Notes: generated from the sequence alone by a model not told the origin. Counted from the stretch's first letter, positions 1-12,059 are shown. The stretch is 64,000 bases of DNA from Siphonodentalium dalli (GCA_032622095.1 CP136063.1:215095982-215159981); one strand, 5' to 3'. A program made the numbers and translations.

Positions 1-358
1 AGCTTCAACAGCCTAAAATATCTTCGGTCTGTCTCAATAAAACCATACAAATTTGGATATCATTGGAACCGGCTCCTTGACCACATTGTGATAGTTACAG
101 TTATGCCCTGTGCCAATGCATTCTCTTATATATGCGAGTCGACCATAGGTCGCCTCGCATATATAAGAGAATGCATTGGCCTAAAAAAAATCTTTTTTTA
201 ACACTTTTTACCATTTTTTCTTACATTCTTTAACAATTTTATAATTTTTAATGTGTTAAGCCAATGCATTCTCTTATATATGCGAGGCGACCTATGGTCG
301 ACTCGCATATATAAGAGAATGCATTGGCACAGGGCCCTTCTGTTGGGTAAAGGGTTAA
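1..358 (+). mobile_element. A1-type TTAA MITE, 5' truncated by window edge
   Basis: This copy enters the window already inside the element and ends with TGTTGGGTAAAGGG followed by TTAA at 355-358. It holds two copies of the 68-bp hairpin (about 111-180 and 263-329) in opposite orientation, separated by an AT-rich linker. Complete copies of the same family start at 4023, 16771, 30879 and 48964. TTAA flanks and CCCTTT/AAAGGG ends suggest a piggyBac-like non-autonomous element; no transposase is present. Confidence 0.8.
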
Positions 359-730
359 AGATGATAAATCTCCTCCAGGCGCTACTTTCTATAACAACAT
401 TTTTGGGAAAGTTGTTTTGAACACACCTCAGCACTGCTGCTCCCCAACCAACATCTGGTGTTCCAAATATCTCACATAAAAGTGTTTTAAAAGATAAATT
501 TTTAATCAAAATGTAGTAATGTTCGAAAAATAGCCACATAAACTACCCCCCCCCCCCCCCCCCCCCCCCCCGATTCATAGAAAAATTAATTTCCTATTGA
601 CAGAAGCTTTAGGTAACATATGTTTCCCCAACTCATAATTATTATTTTACACTCATCAAATATATATAACACATTCAGGGAAGAGATACTCCCATCTTTA
701 AGCTCCATAATGATATATCAAGAATCACAG
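359..730. other. non-coding stretch with poly-C tract
   Basis: No gene is seen. A homopolymer C run of about 25 bases lies at about 546-571. The ORF across 198-539 on the - strand reads through the hairpin element and is not supported. Confidence 0.5.
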
Positions 731-997
731 TTAACCCTTTCATGACGGGAACTGTGCTGGTGCAGCATTAAAGACCCTGTGCCATTGCATTCTCTTATAC
801 ATGTATATGCGAGTCTCCCATAGGGAGCCTTGGTTATATAAGAGAATGCACTGGCTTACAAGATCAAGGTAAATATTGTCAATGTATTCTCTTATTTAAT
901 AGGCTCTCTATGAAAGACTCACATATATAAGAGAATCCATTGGCACCGGGCTTTTTGCTAAATTTCCGGAAGCTCCAGTCTGACATGGAAGGGTTAA
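731..997. mobile_element. A-type TTAA MITE
   Basis: TTAACCCTTTCATGAC at the left end and GGAAGGGTTAA at the right end. Inside are two diverged copies of the palindromic hairpin, recognisable by CATTCTCTTATAtatGCGAG and its complement. TTAA flanks on both sides fit piggyBac-like insertion. Confidence 0.75.
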
Positions 998-1037
998 CAT
1001 GTTGAGTTGGGGCTCCCATTGATTGCATGCAAAAAGT

Positions 1038-1253
1038 ATAGTAATGCCCCAAATAATCGACTCCTTAACCACAGCAGAATTATGGGTAATTTTTCAGGAT
1101 TTAGTCGGAAATATGGCTTGTTGCCATTCATCGGAAAGCTCTCAGTGAGAGCTTTACGATGAATGGCAACAGGCCATATATCCGACTAAATCCTGAAAAA
1201 TTACCCATAATTCTGCTGTGGTTAAGGAGTCGATTATTTACAGCATTACTGTA
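1038..1253. mobile_element. B-type foldback MITE
   Basis: A near-perfect inverted repeat of about 215 bp: it opens with TAGTAATGCCCC and closes with AGCATTACTGTA, with the fold centre at CTCTCAGTGAGAG near 1145. TA flanks and CAGT-type ends suggest a pogo/Tc1-mariner-derived MITE (family-level inference). Confidence 0.8.
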
Positions 1254-1921
1254 CGAGATAATTTGTAGTTGGCACTCAACGTGTTAAGGAGTTAATAGAA
1301 TACATTTCACTGAGGAAATTGAACAATTGGTGCGTACTTTTTTCTTTCACAATCTGTTGTGGGTAAATGCTTAAGAATTACAGGTGTGGGTAGGAGAGGT
1401 AAATATCTTCTGACATTTGCCATCCAGATTGAAACGAACTCACATGCAGAACAAATTCAAGGCAAATGATAAACAGCATATGTTCGGCGCACTTTCACAA
1501 ATTATCCGCAGTTCACAACTTTTTTTAATAGTTGTCATATTTCCATCAAATAGCATGAAAAGTTCGCAGAAGCGTAAGATCTGTGAAAACATTTCCAAAC
1601 TATTTCTGGAGAGATGTGAATTATAATCTGGCTGTTATATCCTCCGTGAATTAACGGCTGTAATTATTTTAATCCTCGTTCTGCGCTGAGTTCATACCTG
1701 ACAGTGAAGCTACCAGACCCATTAGATCTCACCATTCCGATGCAGAAATTCAAGTACTTATGTTAGAATCAAAGTAACCTTAGTCTCTTAATTTGAGAAA
1801 CTAATTGATGCCAGCATGTCAGTTTCACTCTTCAACCCTTAGCGCATCAAATCGTGTAGTATTAACTGCCTGGTTGATCAAGATTTTACTCTAATTGATG
1901 CCACCATGTTAGTTCTATACT
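1254..1921. other. no gene seen
   Basis: A unique-looking AT-rich stretch. The 69-residue ORF at 1417-1626 has no recognisable domain and no splice or start context I can support. Confidence 0.4.
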
Positions 1922-2506
1922 TTAACCCCTACATGACTGGAGCTTCCTGCAATTTTGTGAAAACCCTGTGCCAGTGCATTCTCTTATAAATGCTAGTCTC
2001 CAGTAGGGAATCTTGCACATATAAGATAATGCTTGGCTTAACAATATTTACATTGACCTTGTAAGCCAGTGCATTATCTTTTATATGTGAGGCTCACTAT
2101 GGGAGACTCGCATATACAGGAGAATGCACCGGCACATGATCTTTAATTCTTGGCCTAACAATATTTTCATTGACCTTGTAAGCCAGTGCATTCCCTTATA
2201 AATGCGAGTCTCCAATAGGGACTCTCGCATATATAAGTTAATGCTTGGCCTAGCAATATTTACATTGACCTTGTAAACTAGTGCATTCTCTTATATGTGT
2301 GACGTCTCCAATAGGGAATCTTGCATATATTAGATAATTCTTGGCCTAGCAATATTTATATTGACCTTGTAAAGCCAGTGCATTATCTTATATATGCGAG
2401 TCTCCCATGCGAGGCTCCCCATGGTAGACTCACAAATATAAGAGAATGCACTGGCACATGATCTGTAATGCTGCACCAATGCAGTTCCCGTCATGAAAGG
2501 GTCATC
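1922..2506. mobile_element. expanded A-type MITE with serial hairpins
   Basis: It begins TTAACCCCTACATGACTGG and ends near CCCGTCATGAAAGGGT. The hairpin plus its spacer (a segment containing AATATTTACATTGACCTTG) is repeated in series, so this copy is about twice the usual length. The hairpin copies differ in sequence but each stays largely self-complementary. Confidence 0.65.
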
Positions 2507-2650
2507 CCTTAGAGGATCACATCCCTTGCTGCTAAATGCCTGGTTGATGTTGGTTTGGCTGCCAGCTTTAGGTGTAAGGCGAATATATATTTATGAGTTG
2601 CTGCACTGCACCGCGGCATGCATGGGTTCTAACCTTATACTTGACTAACC

Positions 2651-2831
2651 ATACGGAAATGCCCTAAGTAATGGACTCCTTAAACACAGCAGAATTATGG
2701 GTAACTTTTCAGGATTTAGTCAGTGAGAGCTTTCCGATGAATGGCAACAAGCCATATTTCCGACTAAATCCTGAAAAATTACCCATAATTCTGCTTTGGT
2801 TAAGGAGATGATTATTTAGGGCATTACTGTA
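2651..2831. mobile_element. B-type foldback MITE, one arm shortened
   Basis: The left arm lacks the segment around the fold (it jumps from GGATTTAGTC to the CAGTGAGAGC centre); the right arm is complete and ends GGCATTACTGTA. Confidence 0.7.
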
Positions 2832-3108
2832 CCTGTATTTAACCGTCTGTCATTGCAGTCAAGTGCAAAACTGCGAATGTCCAATTGTTTATATTTGAGC
2901 CTGAAATTATGTTCCAACTGTATTTTTGTGAGTTATTTGCCAGGAATATAGTCACTAGTTTGATTGGCAAGCAATGTCATGGACAATAAACTCAGAAACT
3001 AAACCAAAACTATTTTATTATTGTCAAACAAAAAATACAGGAAATGTGAAAATAATCAGATTTTACGGTATTATAAAAAGGAAATAGTACTACACTAAAA
3101 TGTCAGTA

Positions 3109-3493
3109 AAGTTAAAGGTACATAATCCGATTCAATGATCCCCATATCATCAGATTCCAACAACAATAACATTTCTTCAAAAGACGATTTAGTTATCAGA
3201 ATCGATTAATTACCAAAATATAATATTAACCACCCTCAACTCTAGTATAAAATTTTCCAAAATGTGTTATTTATCAACATTTTGTTCAACACAATTTTGG
3301 TATGTCGGTCGGCTTGTCAAATATTTGCTAGGCCGCCAAATATTCCAGTGGTGAAAAATAACAGATTTCAAAAATGGATATCTGATAACTCTGAGCTGTG
3401 ATAGGTGGGTTCCTCGACTCGAATCAAATATTTTTTACCCCAGAAGCCAAAGAAAAAGTAATTTAGGAGGATTAACTTGGATTATGTATCTTT
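3109..3493. mobile_element. F-type repeat (TTAAAGGTAC ends)
   Basis: It starts TTAAAGGTACATAATCCGAT and ends with ATTATGTATCTTTAAA in inverted orientation. It contains the family's CAACAACAATAACATTTCTT block. Other copies or pieces lie at 11683, 26735, 28187, 35424 and 46085. The length varies between copies and superfamily assignment is open. Confidence 0.6.
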
Positions 3494-3560
3494 AAATGCG
3501 AGAGGGTTGAAAACAAGGAAAACTGATGAACATGTTTTTTTTATATTTCCATCATTGGCC

Positions 3561-3733
3561 TACAGTAATGCCCTAATTAATCGACTCCATAACCACAGCA
3601 GAATTAAGGGTAACTTTTCAGGATTTAGTCGGAAATATGGCTTGTTAAACAAGCCATATTTCCGACTAAATCCTGAAAAGTTACCCATAATTCTGCTGTG
3701 GTTAAGCAGTTGATTAATTAGGGCATTACTGTA
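3561..3733. mobile_element. B-type foldback MITE, shorter fold
   Basis: TACAGTAATGCCCTAATTAA at the left and its complement at the right; the fold centre is TTGTTAAACAAG near 3647, so both arms lost the same inner segment. A separate single-arm fragment of the same family ends at 3870. Confidence 0.8.
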
Positions 3734-4022
3734 TATGGTGAAAAAGATCTCTTCTTTAATTCAATGTTTTTTTTATTTTTATATACAAATTCGTTTTATT
3801 TATTTTAGTAATTTTCCAGTCATAGCAAAACAAGTGGTTAAGGAGTCAATTATTTAGGGCATTACTGTAGAATACATTGCTAAACTCAGCTCCTGAACTT
3901 GTTGAGAAGCTCAAAAATATTGATATCTCAAGGTGTCGTCCTTTCATCATATAGCTAAATAGAGGAGCTCTAATGGGTCATAATTCCATGTGAAGTGCAC
4001 TAAATTAGAATCGAGTGGAGCT

Positions 4023-4416
4023 TAACCCTTTACCCAACAAACCGGCCAAAACCGGCCAAATAAAGCTTCAACAGCCTAAAATATCTTCGGTCTGTCTCAA
4101 TAGAATCATACAAATATGGATATCATTGGAACCGGTTCATTGACCACATTGTGATAGTTACAGTTATGCCCTGTGCCAATGCATTCTCTTATATATGCGA
4201 GTATAGGTCGCCTCGCATATATAAGAGAATGCATTGGCCTAAACAAAATCTTTTTTTAACACTTTTTACCATTTTTTCTTACATTCTTTAACAATTTTAT
4301 AATTTTTAATGTGTTAAGCCAATGCATTCTCTTATATATGCGAGGCGACCTATGGTCGACTCGCATATATAAGAGAATGCATTGGCACAGGGCCGTTCTG
4401 TTGGGTAAAGGGTTAA
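4023..4416 (+). mobile_element. A1-type TTAA MITE, complete
   Basis: TTAACCCTTTACCCAACA at the left and TGTTGGGTAAAGGGTTAA at the right, perfect inverted ends, 394 bp. Two hairpin cassettes face each other; the left one has a small deletion in its loop (GCGAGTATAGGTCGC). Confidence 0.85.
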
Positions 4417-5088
4417 ACGAGACTCAAATCAAATTTAGTGCACAAGGTTAATAAATTTTGTATAATATTGCGATGAATTTGACATAGACATCATTGCGCT
4501 AAGCTCTTACATCACTGATAACACACCTGTTTCTTACTAAAAATTTTAGGTCGGGTTTAGGGGACAATTCTGTGATAAATTTACTTATATCAGGGGAAAA
4601 CACAATTCGGCCATGTTTTCTTCCACCAACTCAATCGAGCAGGTCACCAGCTGAGGTCACTTCAAATTTTTTGCAGGATAATGTCCATGACCTAAGGCTT
4701 ATAATCAGGCTTGTGGTTATGTGGTATCTTTTAAACTAAACAGGACACTTCAATGATTCCCCATGACATCGGGAGCTCCGGTGGCTCAGTCATAAAGGTG
4801 CATAGTGCATACAGCCATTATAAGTCATCTAGCAAGGCAAAGCTGCATCAACTTCCCAATAGTCATGAATTTGTGATCCACGCAAATGGAGGGTAAGCTG
4901 ATTTGTGTATCTGATCAAGTTTGCCAGTTCCACCCCGAAGGGAGGGTCGATTGTTTATATGTGTTGTGATGTGAAGTAAACCTGTGGCAGTCTATCTTCC
5001 ATTGATGAAACTCAAAATATAATTGGAAAAACCTGGGGGCTGAATAGACAATAAACCCCAAATAGACCAAACCAATTATTATGAGGGA
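4417..5088. other. non-coding, possible tRNA-like SINE head
   Basis: No gene seen. At about 4781-4815 the sequence GGTGGCTCAGTCATAAAGG resembles a tRNA A box, as in tRNA-derived SINEs, but no convincing B box follows. Weak call. Confidence 0.25.
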
Positions 5089-5591
5089 CAAGCCTGCAAA
5101 AAGCTTGTTGTCATTTGCAGATTGAGGTTCCCAAAGGGTGAATTTAGTGATGCTATCCCACACAGAGGGCTAGCATCACCAAATTCACCTTCTGGGGACC
5201 TCATTTTGCTTAGGCCTCATCTTCTGGGAAGTCTCTATAGTCTCAAATTAACATCGTTTTTAGTTACTTTTCCCCTTCTGTTCAGTTTCTATATAATCTA
5301 ATCTGCAGAAGATAAAATGCATACTCGAGGTGCCCAATGGGTGAACATTACCAACTTCAACTTGGGAACTTCAATCTGACCCTAGGTCTCCCATAGCAGA
5401 TGAGGCCCAAGCAACTAAAAACAATGTTAATTTGAGACTATAGATACTTCTCAGATGATGAGGCCTTAGCAGAATGAAGGCCCCCAGAGATTGAAGTTGG
5501 TGATGCTAGCCCGCTGGGCACGATAGAGTCACTAAATTCACCCTCTGGGGACCTCATTCTGCTAATGACAGACACACTATTTGTAGTCTTG
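5089..5591. mobile_element. E-type long foldback element
   Basis: Opens CAAGCCTGCAAA and closes TTTGTAGTCTTG. Both halves carry the block around GGTGAATTTAGTGATGCTA and its complement, and a middle segment contains GCATACTCGAGGTG. Related copies are at 17767, 20235, 23762, 37698 and 47867. Superfamily unknown. Confidence 0.7.
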
Positions 5592-6104
5592 GATCTTTAG
5601 ACTAAAAATGATGCTTCAATGTTTCGCAGTGAAATCTGACTATCAGGCAGCCTGTGTTTCCAATATCTAAAGCACTTTAGACTTAGCTGGCTGATGTTTA
5701 GATTGTAACAGAACAATAGGCAGGCAGATTTGAAAACTGATATTTTAATGCAGTCTGTTTAAATGTCAGAACATTAAAATAGAACAAGCTACTATTCTTA
5801 CTGAAGAAAGGTCTTGTTTAAACAATCAATAATGATAAAACCTGGAGTGAATTCAGCCTCCATTCCACTGGTGGAACCTGCCACTTAGATAAATAGAAGT
5901 TCTGTGGAGTCTCCTCTTACCTTTAGTTTGTTGTTGGATTCCATACCTGACTTTACCTTTCCAGGTTTCACTTTCTTATCTAACACCTGTTTCTATCTGA
6001 GCTGGGGTTTTGAGGTGAAATTATTTCAATACTTTAGGCCTTAGTCCAACAGTGCATAATGCATCATTGAGAGGTTACGAAAATTTACATTTGATCTTAA
6101 TTTC
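5592..6104. other. no gene seen
   Basis: AT-rich sequence without recognisable repeats or coding potential. Confidence 0.4.
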
Positions 6105-6311
6105 ATCACGGGAGCTTGGTGCAGTGTTAAATATCCTGTGCTAGTGCATTCTCTGATATATGCGAGTCTCCCATAGGGAGCCTTGCATATATAAGAGAAT
6201 GGTTTGGCTTACAAGATCAAGGCTCACTATGGGAGACTTGCATATATAAGAGAATGCATTGGCACAGGGTTTTCGCCAAATTTCAGGAGGCTTCAGTCAT
6301 CGAAGGGTTAA
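6105..6311. mobile_element. A-type MITE
   Basis: Starts near ATCACGGGAGCTTGG and ends GAAGGGTTAA, with two hairpin relatives in between. The left TTAA is eroded. Confidence 0.6.
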
Positions 6312-6699
6312 GCCTTAGTCTGACAGTGCATAATGAATCATTGAGAGGTTACGAAAATTTACATTTAGGGATAGGAATTTTAAAGGTTTGTTTCTTTCCC
6401 TGGCCTTGAAGTGTGTATATATAATCATCATGTGGTTTCGCACATTTACATTTAAAGGGGTATGTCAATTTTAATTTTGTGTACGTACATGTAATATATG
6501 CATAATTGGGGAAGAGGACAGCAAAATATATATTGTGACAATTTTAACCGATTATGTTGATATTCAAAATACTCGGTGAATCAGTGTGTTAATTGTAATT
6601 TACTATAATTTTGGGATCGTTTTGGTGCATATCCATGTCAAAAATTGTGATTTCTTCTATTTCACTTTTCTTATTGAAGAAATAAGATCTTGCCAATGT

Positions 6700-7063
6700 T
6701 TAACCCTTCTATGACTGGAGCTTCCTGAAATTTTACAAAAACCCTGTTCCAATGCATTCTCTTATACATGCAAATCTCCCATAGGGAGCCTCGCATATAT
6801 GATCAAATACATTGGGCTAACAATATTTACCTTGACCTTGCAAGCCAGTGCATTCTCTTATATATGCAAGATTCGCATATATAAGAGAATGCACTGGGAC
6901 TGGATCTTTAATGCTGTAACAGCTCCACTATATTATTGTGATCATTTGGTTTGTTTCCTTGTTCAAAATTGTGAAATCTTCTATTTCATTTTGCTTATTG
7001 AAGAAGTAAAGATCTTGTTGAAACAATCAATTATAATAAAACCTAGCGCAGCTCCCGTCATAT
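6700..7063. mobile_element. A-type MITE, interrupted
   Basis: Starts TTAACCCTTCTATGACTGG. Hairpin remnants lie at about 6751-6815 and 6845-6897. The right end (GCAGCTCCCGTCAT) is displaced to about 7063, so about 100 bp of foreign sequence appears inserted. Confidence 0.5.
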
Positions 7064-7589
7064 ATATGGTCGTGTATCCGAGTTTAAAGACATATTATGG
7101 ACTTGTTCGGGTGCGTGGAATTTATAAGTTAGTACTCAGGCGGTATGCCAATATGGGGAATGTAGCAATCTACTAACATCGCCAAAATTTCAAAGATATC
7201 AACCATACCACTTCATAGAAAACATAGTCGGAACTGCGCCCAATTGTAAATATTTACATCTTGATCCGGGACGCAATTATAGGCGATAATCTAACACAAA
7301 TGATTTCGCCATCGATAGCCATTGCATTTAATTAATATATAAGAATGACAATGTGTATCGTCAATTTGGATTGATATTAGTAACAAATAACTATTTTGAG
7401 GAAGATTATTCTCAATTTCTATTTGATCACCCAACCGGAGTGTTTCACATCACTTTAAAAGTAACAATGGAAAAGTGTTTGGATGCAGGCTGTAAATATA
7501 CCTAAGCAAACATATACTTATATGTAAATTTTCGTAACTTTTCAATAATTCATTATGCACTGTTTATATTCCATGGTGGAATGGAAGCT
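7064..7589. other. no gene seen
   Basis: Unique AT-rich sequence with no supported feature. Confidence 0.4.
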
Positions 7590-7834
7590 GAATTCACTCC
7601 GGTGCAGCATTGACGATCCTGTGCCAGTGTATTCTCTTGTATATGCGAGTCCATAGGAGTCTTGCATATATAAGCAAATACAATGTCTTACAAGGTCAAG
7701 GTAAGTAATATTAGGCCAATGTATTCTCTTATATATATGAGGCTCCCTATGGGAGACTGGCTTATATAAGAGAATTGATTGGCACAGGGTTTTTTTCGCA
7801 AAATTTCAGGAAACTCCAGTCGTGTAAGAGTTAA
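7590..7834. mobile_element. A-type MITE
   Basis: Hairpin pair bounded by GGTGCAGCATTGACGATCC at the left and CTCCAGTCGTGTAAGAGTTAA at the right. Confidence 0.55.
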
Positions 7835-7976
7835 CTATTTAGGTGATCAATTGCTTCCCTTTTTACATCAATCGGTGAAACTTCAAAAAGTTGAGTCAGA
7901 AAACTCCACATTCTCACATTGACTGGTTTTCACATTTTTCTTCATATATACATGTAGGTTCAACTAAGTTATAGAT

Positions 7977-8185
7977 ATAGTAATGCCCTAACTAATCGAC
8001 TCCTTAACCACAGCAGAATTATGGGTAATTTTTCAGGATTTATTCGGAAATATGGCTTGTTGCCATTCATCGGAAAGCTCTCACTTTCTGATGAATGGCA
8101 GCAAGCCATATTTCCAACTAAATCCTGAAAAATTACCCATTATTCTGATGTGGTTAAGGAGTCAATTATTTAGGGCATTACTGTA
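7977..8185. mobile_element. B-type foldback MITE
   Basis: Complete inverted repeat, TATAGTAATGCCCTAAC to TAGGGCATTACTGTA, fold centre near 8085. Confidence 0.8.
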
Positions 8186-8693
8186 CATGTAGGTTCTACT
8201 ATAGTTATAGATACATGCAATAAATCTCCTAAGTACACACTGCATTATATTTCTCGAGCTGTTGAATTGAGGTTGTGATTCATTATACAGGACATGACGT
8301 GCCCAGACTGCCCCCAAGCCTGACTCTTTTATCCGATGGAATTTCCTAACTTGAAGACAAAAACACATTTCTATAATTAGGAGTTGGTCGCTGCGCAAAC
8401 AAATATAATGACATTAATCTGGACCTCAGTATCGGACTGACCTCCCCATATTACAGGATGTAATTTGAAAAAAATCCCACCAGTGGCGATGTTTCGGAAG
8501 TATTAACATTCAAATGTTTTCTGGCGGATTGTGCATCAGATCGGAAATAACATGATTAGCAGCGAGGAAATAAGGTCTTAATATTCACCCTGCGTTGGCC
8601 GGACACTCCGCAGGATCACGGCGAAGCTCTAATGAATAGGTCTGCCCCAATAGTTGAAGGCCCGTCGTGGTTTTGAGCCGCAATTTATAGTAT
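8186..8693. other. no gene seen
   Basis: Contains a short piece resembling the F family. The - strand ORF at 8162-8398 starts in the neighbouring MITE and is not supported. Confidence 0.35.
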
Positions 8694-8954
8694 TTAACCC
8701 TTTCTATATAAATGGATTATCACACTCAGTTATAAAAGTATACATTGGAATGATTAATTGTTCATTTGGAGGGGTTTTCAGGAAAAATAAGCAGATGACA
8801 GATAATAAAAGTTCAGAAGGAGTCCCAATTTATTGGAAGGAAATGTTCAGATAATCAGTTCAACAAACAACATATGGTCGTTTGTTGAACTTATTATCTG
8901 AACATTTCTTAAGGAAATTACTCTTCAATGAGTATTTAGTATAGAAAGGGTTAA
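8694..8954. mobile_element. D-type TTAA MITE, complete
   Basis: TTAACCCTTTCTATATAAATG to TTTAGTATAGAAAGGGTTAA. It has an inner inverted repeat around GTTCAGATAATaAGTTcAAC. It shares only the TTAACCCTTT ends with A and C, not the hairpin. Other copies: 10224, 18622, 20945, 50222 and 54053. Confidence 0.8.
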
Positions 8955-9334
8955 TACTTGCTTTTATTCCACAACCGTTGATGTGTGGTGCAGCACAATC
9001 CCAGCCATTGAATACGTATTGTTGTATACCATGAGCCGGACTACTTTGAGTTGACAATGTTACCAAGAGTGATGATGTACATAACGTCAACACTCTACCT
9101 GTTTTTCACCTGACTCAAATCTCAATAAAGGTAGTTATAGCATCTCATGTAGTCTCATGGATGAAACTTAACCGAGGCAAGGTGTGGAATAAATACAGAA
9201 AACAACTTGCATCATAATCTATAAGCTTTTAGCAAACTTGTTGCAGACGACGCATAGTCACGTATCACTCAAGTTCCGCTTTTGTGAAATATAGCCCTGC
9301 GTCATCCGTAAGTTAATCGATAAAAGATTCTTGA
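8955..9334. other. unique stretch, no supported gene
   Basis: Single-copy looking. A - strand reading frame with two Cys lies at about 8950-9093, but it runs into the D element and has no ATG. Confidence 0.3.
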
Positions 9335-9596
9335 TTAACCCTTTCATGACCGGAGCTGCGCTGGTGCTGAATTAAAGATCCTGTGCCAGTGTATTCTCTT
9401 ATATATGCGAGTATTCCATAGGGAGCTCGCATATATAAGAGAATGAACTGGCTTAAAAGATCAAGCTAAATATTGTTAGGCCAATGTATTTTCTTATATA
9501 TGCGAGGCTCCCTATGGGAGACTTGCATATATAAGAGAATGCATTGGCACAAGGTTTTCGCAAAAATTCAGGATGCTCCAGTCATGGAAGGGTTAA
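9335..9596. mobile_element. A-type TTAA MITE, complete
   Basis: TTAACCCTTTCATGACCGG to GTCATGGAAGGGTTAA with two hairpin copies. Both TTAA sites are intact. Confidence 0.8.
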
Positions 9597-9673
9597 GATG
9601 TACATTGTGTTGTGTCTATTTCTCACATTTATGTCTTGTTCTGGGATCACATTAATACCATAAATGCCCAACA

Positions 9674-9893
9674 TACAGTAATGTCCTAAATAATCAACCT
9701 CTAAACTACAGCAGAATTATGGGAAATTGTTCAGGATTTAGTCGGAAATATGGCTTGTTGCCATTCATCGGAAAGCTCTCAGTTAGAGCTTTCTGATGAA
9801 TGGCAACAACCCATATCTCCGACTAAATCCTGAAAATTTTCCCATAATTCTGCTGTGGTTAAAGGGTCATATACTTCGTGCACTACTCTATTT
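9674..9893. mobile_element. B-type foldback MITE, diverged ends
   Basis: TACAGTAATGTCCTAAATAA at the left. The right end has decayed to GTGCACTACTCTA. Confidence 0.75.
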
Positions 9894-10009
9894 TTAGCGG
9901 TCTTTATATGACCCAAAGACTGAAGTCATAAAAGTTACCTTTTAGGAGACTAGGAGTCTAAAAAAGGAGGGCCCTATTTTCCTCCTAGTCTCTTTTGCTT
10001 GGTGATCAT

Positions 10010-10208
10010 ACTGAATATTGTAAGAATATATGCGAGTCTCCCATGCTATTTATCCTGGCTTACAAGGTCAAGTAAACTATTGTCAGACTAATGTATTCTC
10101 TTATATATGCAAAGCTCCCTGGGAGACTCGCAAAAATAAAAATAAGACAATGCATTGGCACTGGGTTTTCGCAAAAAATTCAGGAAGCTCCAGTCATGGA
10201 AGGGTTTA
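10010..10208. mobile_element. A-type MITE remnant
   Basis: Left end lost; the second hairpin (about 10085-10160) and the right end GTCATGGAAGGGTT remain. Confidence 0.5.
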
Positions 10209-10223
10209 ACTGGATTGGTCCCT

Positions 10224-10460
10224 TTAACCTTTTCTTTACTAAATACTCATTGATGAGTAGTCGTTTTTAGATCTTTTTATCTGAACATTTCCCACTAAAG
10301 AATATGAATCCTTCAGAACTTGTGTTATCATTTCATCTGATTGTCATCTGCTAATTTATCCTGAATACCCATTCAACGCCCCTCCAAATGAATAATAGAC
10401 CATTCCAATGTATACCATTATAACTGAATGGGAGAATCCATTTTGTATATAACAGGTTAA
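10224..10460. mobile_element. D-type TTAA MITE
   Basis: TTAACCTTTTCTTTACTAAA to ATATAACAGGTTAA, in opposite orientation to the copy at 8694. Its AATACTCATTGATGAGTAG is the empty-site counterpart of the insertion at 20971. Confidence 0.7.
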
Positions 10461-10676
10461 CTCTATGAACACGGGCACTCCACATGTCTCTGGCCTCCTA
10501 GCTAGGGTTGATCAGCATGCATCTTAACTGTTTCTATACTAGATACTTACTGACGAGTAAAAAAAATATAAATAGACCAATCATATGTAAAGTATGATTT
10601 TTTTTTTCATTCTGTACTTGTATCTTTATCATCTTTTTATCGGTCTTTCGTATGCTGAAGGTGAATTTGGTGATGC

Positions 10677-11024
10677 TAGCACCTTGTAAGCCAGTGAATT
10701 CTCTTATATATATGTGAGGCTCCCTATGGGAAAATCACATATATAACAGATTGCACTGGCACAAGTTCTTTAACCCTTTGAGTGCCAGGGGCCGATCTCA
10801 TCAGCCCTAAACCTACAAAATAAGTATGTTAAAGAATATAAGAATAAATTATTAAAATTTAAAAAAAAAAAAAAAAAAATTGTTAGGCCAATGCATTCTC
10901 TTATATATGCGAGGCGACCTATGGTCGACTTGCATATATAAGAGAATGCATTGGCACAGGGTATATGGGTTGATACAAAAATCGACCTGGCACTCAAAGG
11001 GTTAATGCTGCACCAACTCCAGTG
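10677..11024. mobile_element. A-type MITE split by a C element
   Basis: The left part ends GCACAAGTTCTT and the right part resumes TGCTGCACCAACTCCAG. In uninterrupted copies (for example near 15917-15940) these two parts are adjacent. Confidence 0.7.
10770..11005. mobile_element. C-type TTAA MITE, nested in A
   Basis: TTAACCCTTTGAGTGCCAGG to CTGGCACTCAAAGGGTTAA. It contains a poly-A tract and one hairpin cassette (about 10888-10956). The target TTAA is duplicated on both sides, which directly supports piggyBac-type insertion. Confidence 0.85.
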
Positions 11025-11682
11025 ACTCCGATAACGACTGTGATGGAGTTGTCATTTAACTGGGCTAGTGGCTGAAATGGAGATAAACCAAACCCAATCG
11101 AGAGATTGGGAGAAGTTCTCAATTCTCAAACTTCATCGTGAACTATGCATCGAGCCAATTATGTGAAAAAAGCAGAAACAATTAAGAGCCTATTAGTAAT
11201 CCATTGCAGTACTAAGCATTGATTTAGCAAACCTGATTATAGAGTTATTACAGCCTTAACAAAATTTTCCACTTTGACTAAGTTCACGCACTGAGTTCGA
11301 GTTGAGCAATTGGTAATCGCGATTTTATTGTATTGAAATGTCATCACTTGGCAATTCATTGGGAAACAATAATGAATTTTATCGTGCGCATCCCTCTATA
11401 GAATTTATGGCTGTTTAGAGCTCTGATGTTGCCTGTTAAAAACATTCATCAATAAGACAGCAATTAGGGAAATATATGTTCAGTTTTGTTACAGCATCTC
11501 CTGTTAGACTCCAATTTCTCATTTGAGTTACTCGAGTTTCCTTTTATGGCTATTGATGTAAGAAATTTCTATTTCAAAGCACATTGAATACCAGTCAAAT
11601 TGGTAAAATTAGCCCTGCCATATCAAATCCAGTCGGGATTTTTTTTACCCTGTGCCAATGCATTCTCTTATATATATATACA
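11025..11682. other. no gene seen
   Basis: AT-rich sequence; a fragment of the A hairpin (CCAATGCATTCTCTTATATA) appears at about 11656-11676 just before an F copy. Confidence 0.35.
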
Positions 11683-11998
11683 ACGCTCCTATATTACTAT
11701 TTCTTTGGCTTCGAGGGTAAAAAGGTATTTCATTTGAGTCAAGGAACCCACCCATCAAAACTCAGAGTAACAGATGTCGATTTTTAAATCTATTATTTTT
11801 AACCACCTGCAATATTTGGCAGCCCAGCAAATATTCGACGAGCCAGCTCTCGATATCAAATTGCATTGAACAAAATTTGTTGAATTATTTTTTTGTAATT
11901 AATCGATTCTGATAATTAAAGCGTCTTTTGAATAAATGATGTTGTTGTTGGAATCTGATGATATGGGGACCATTGAATCGGATTATGTACCTTTAAGA
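11683..11998. mobile_element. F-type repeat
   Basis: From AACGCTCCTATATTACTATT to GATTATGTACCTTTAAG; the same block order as the copy at 35424. Confidence 0.55.
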
Positions 11999-12059
11999 CC
12001 AATATAAATAAATTGCTAGATTTACGTCCAACTTTTTCAGAAAATTGGGTGGGGGGAGG

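Noticed and set aside
4775-4870. tRNA gene or tRNA-derived SINE
   Set aside because: Only an A-box-like word; no B box, no cloverleaf that I can fold.
8860-9093. Small secreted-looking - strand ORF with NGWDCAAPHINGCG
   Set aside because: No ATG; runs into a D element; no splice partner seen.
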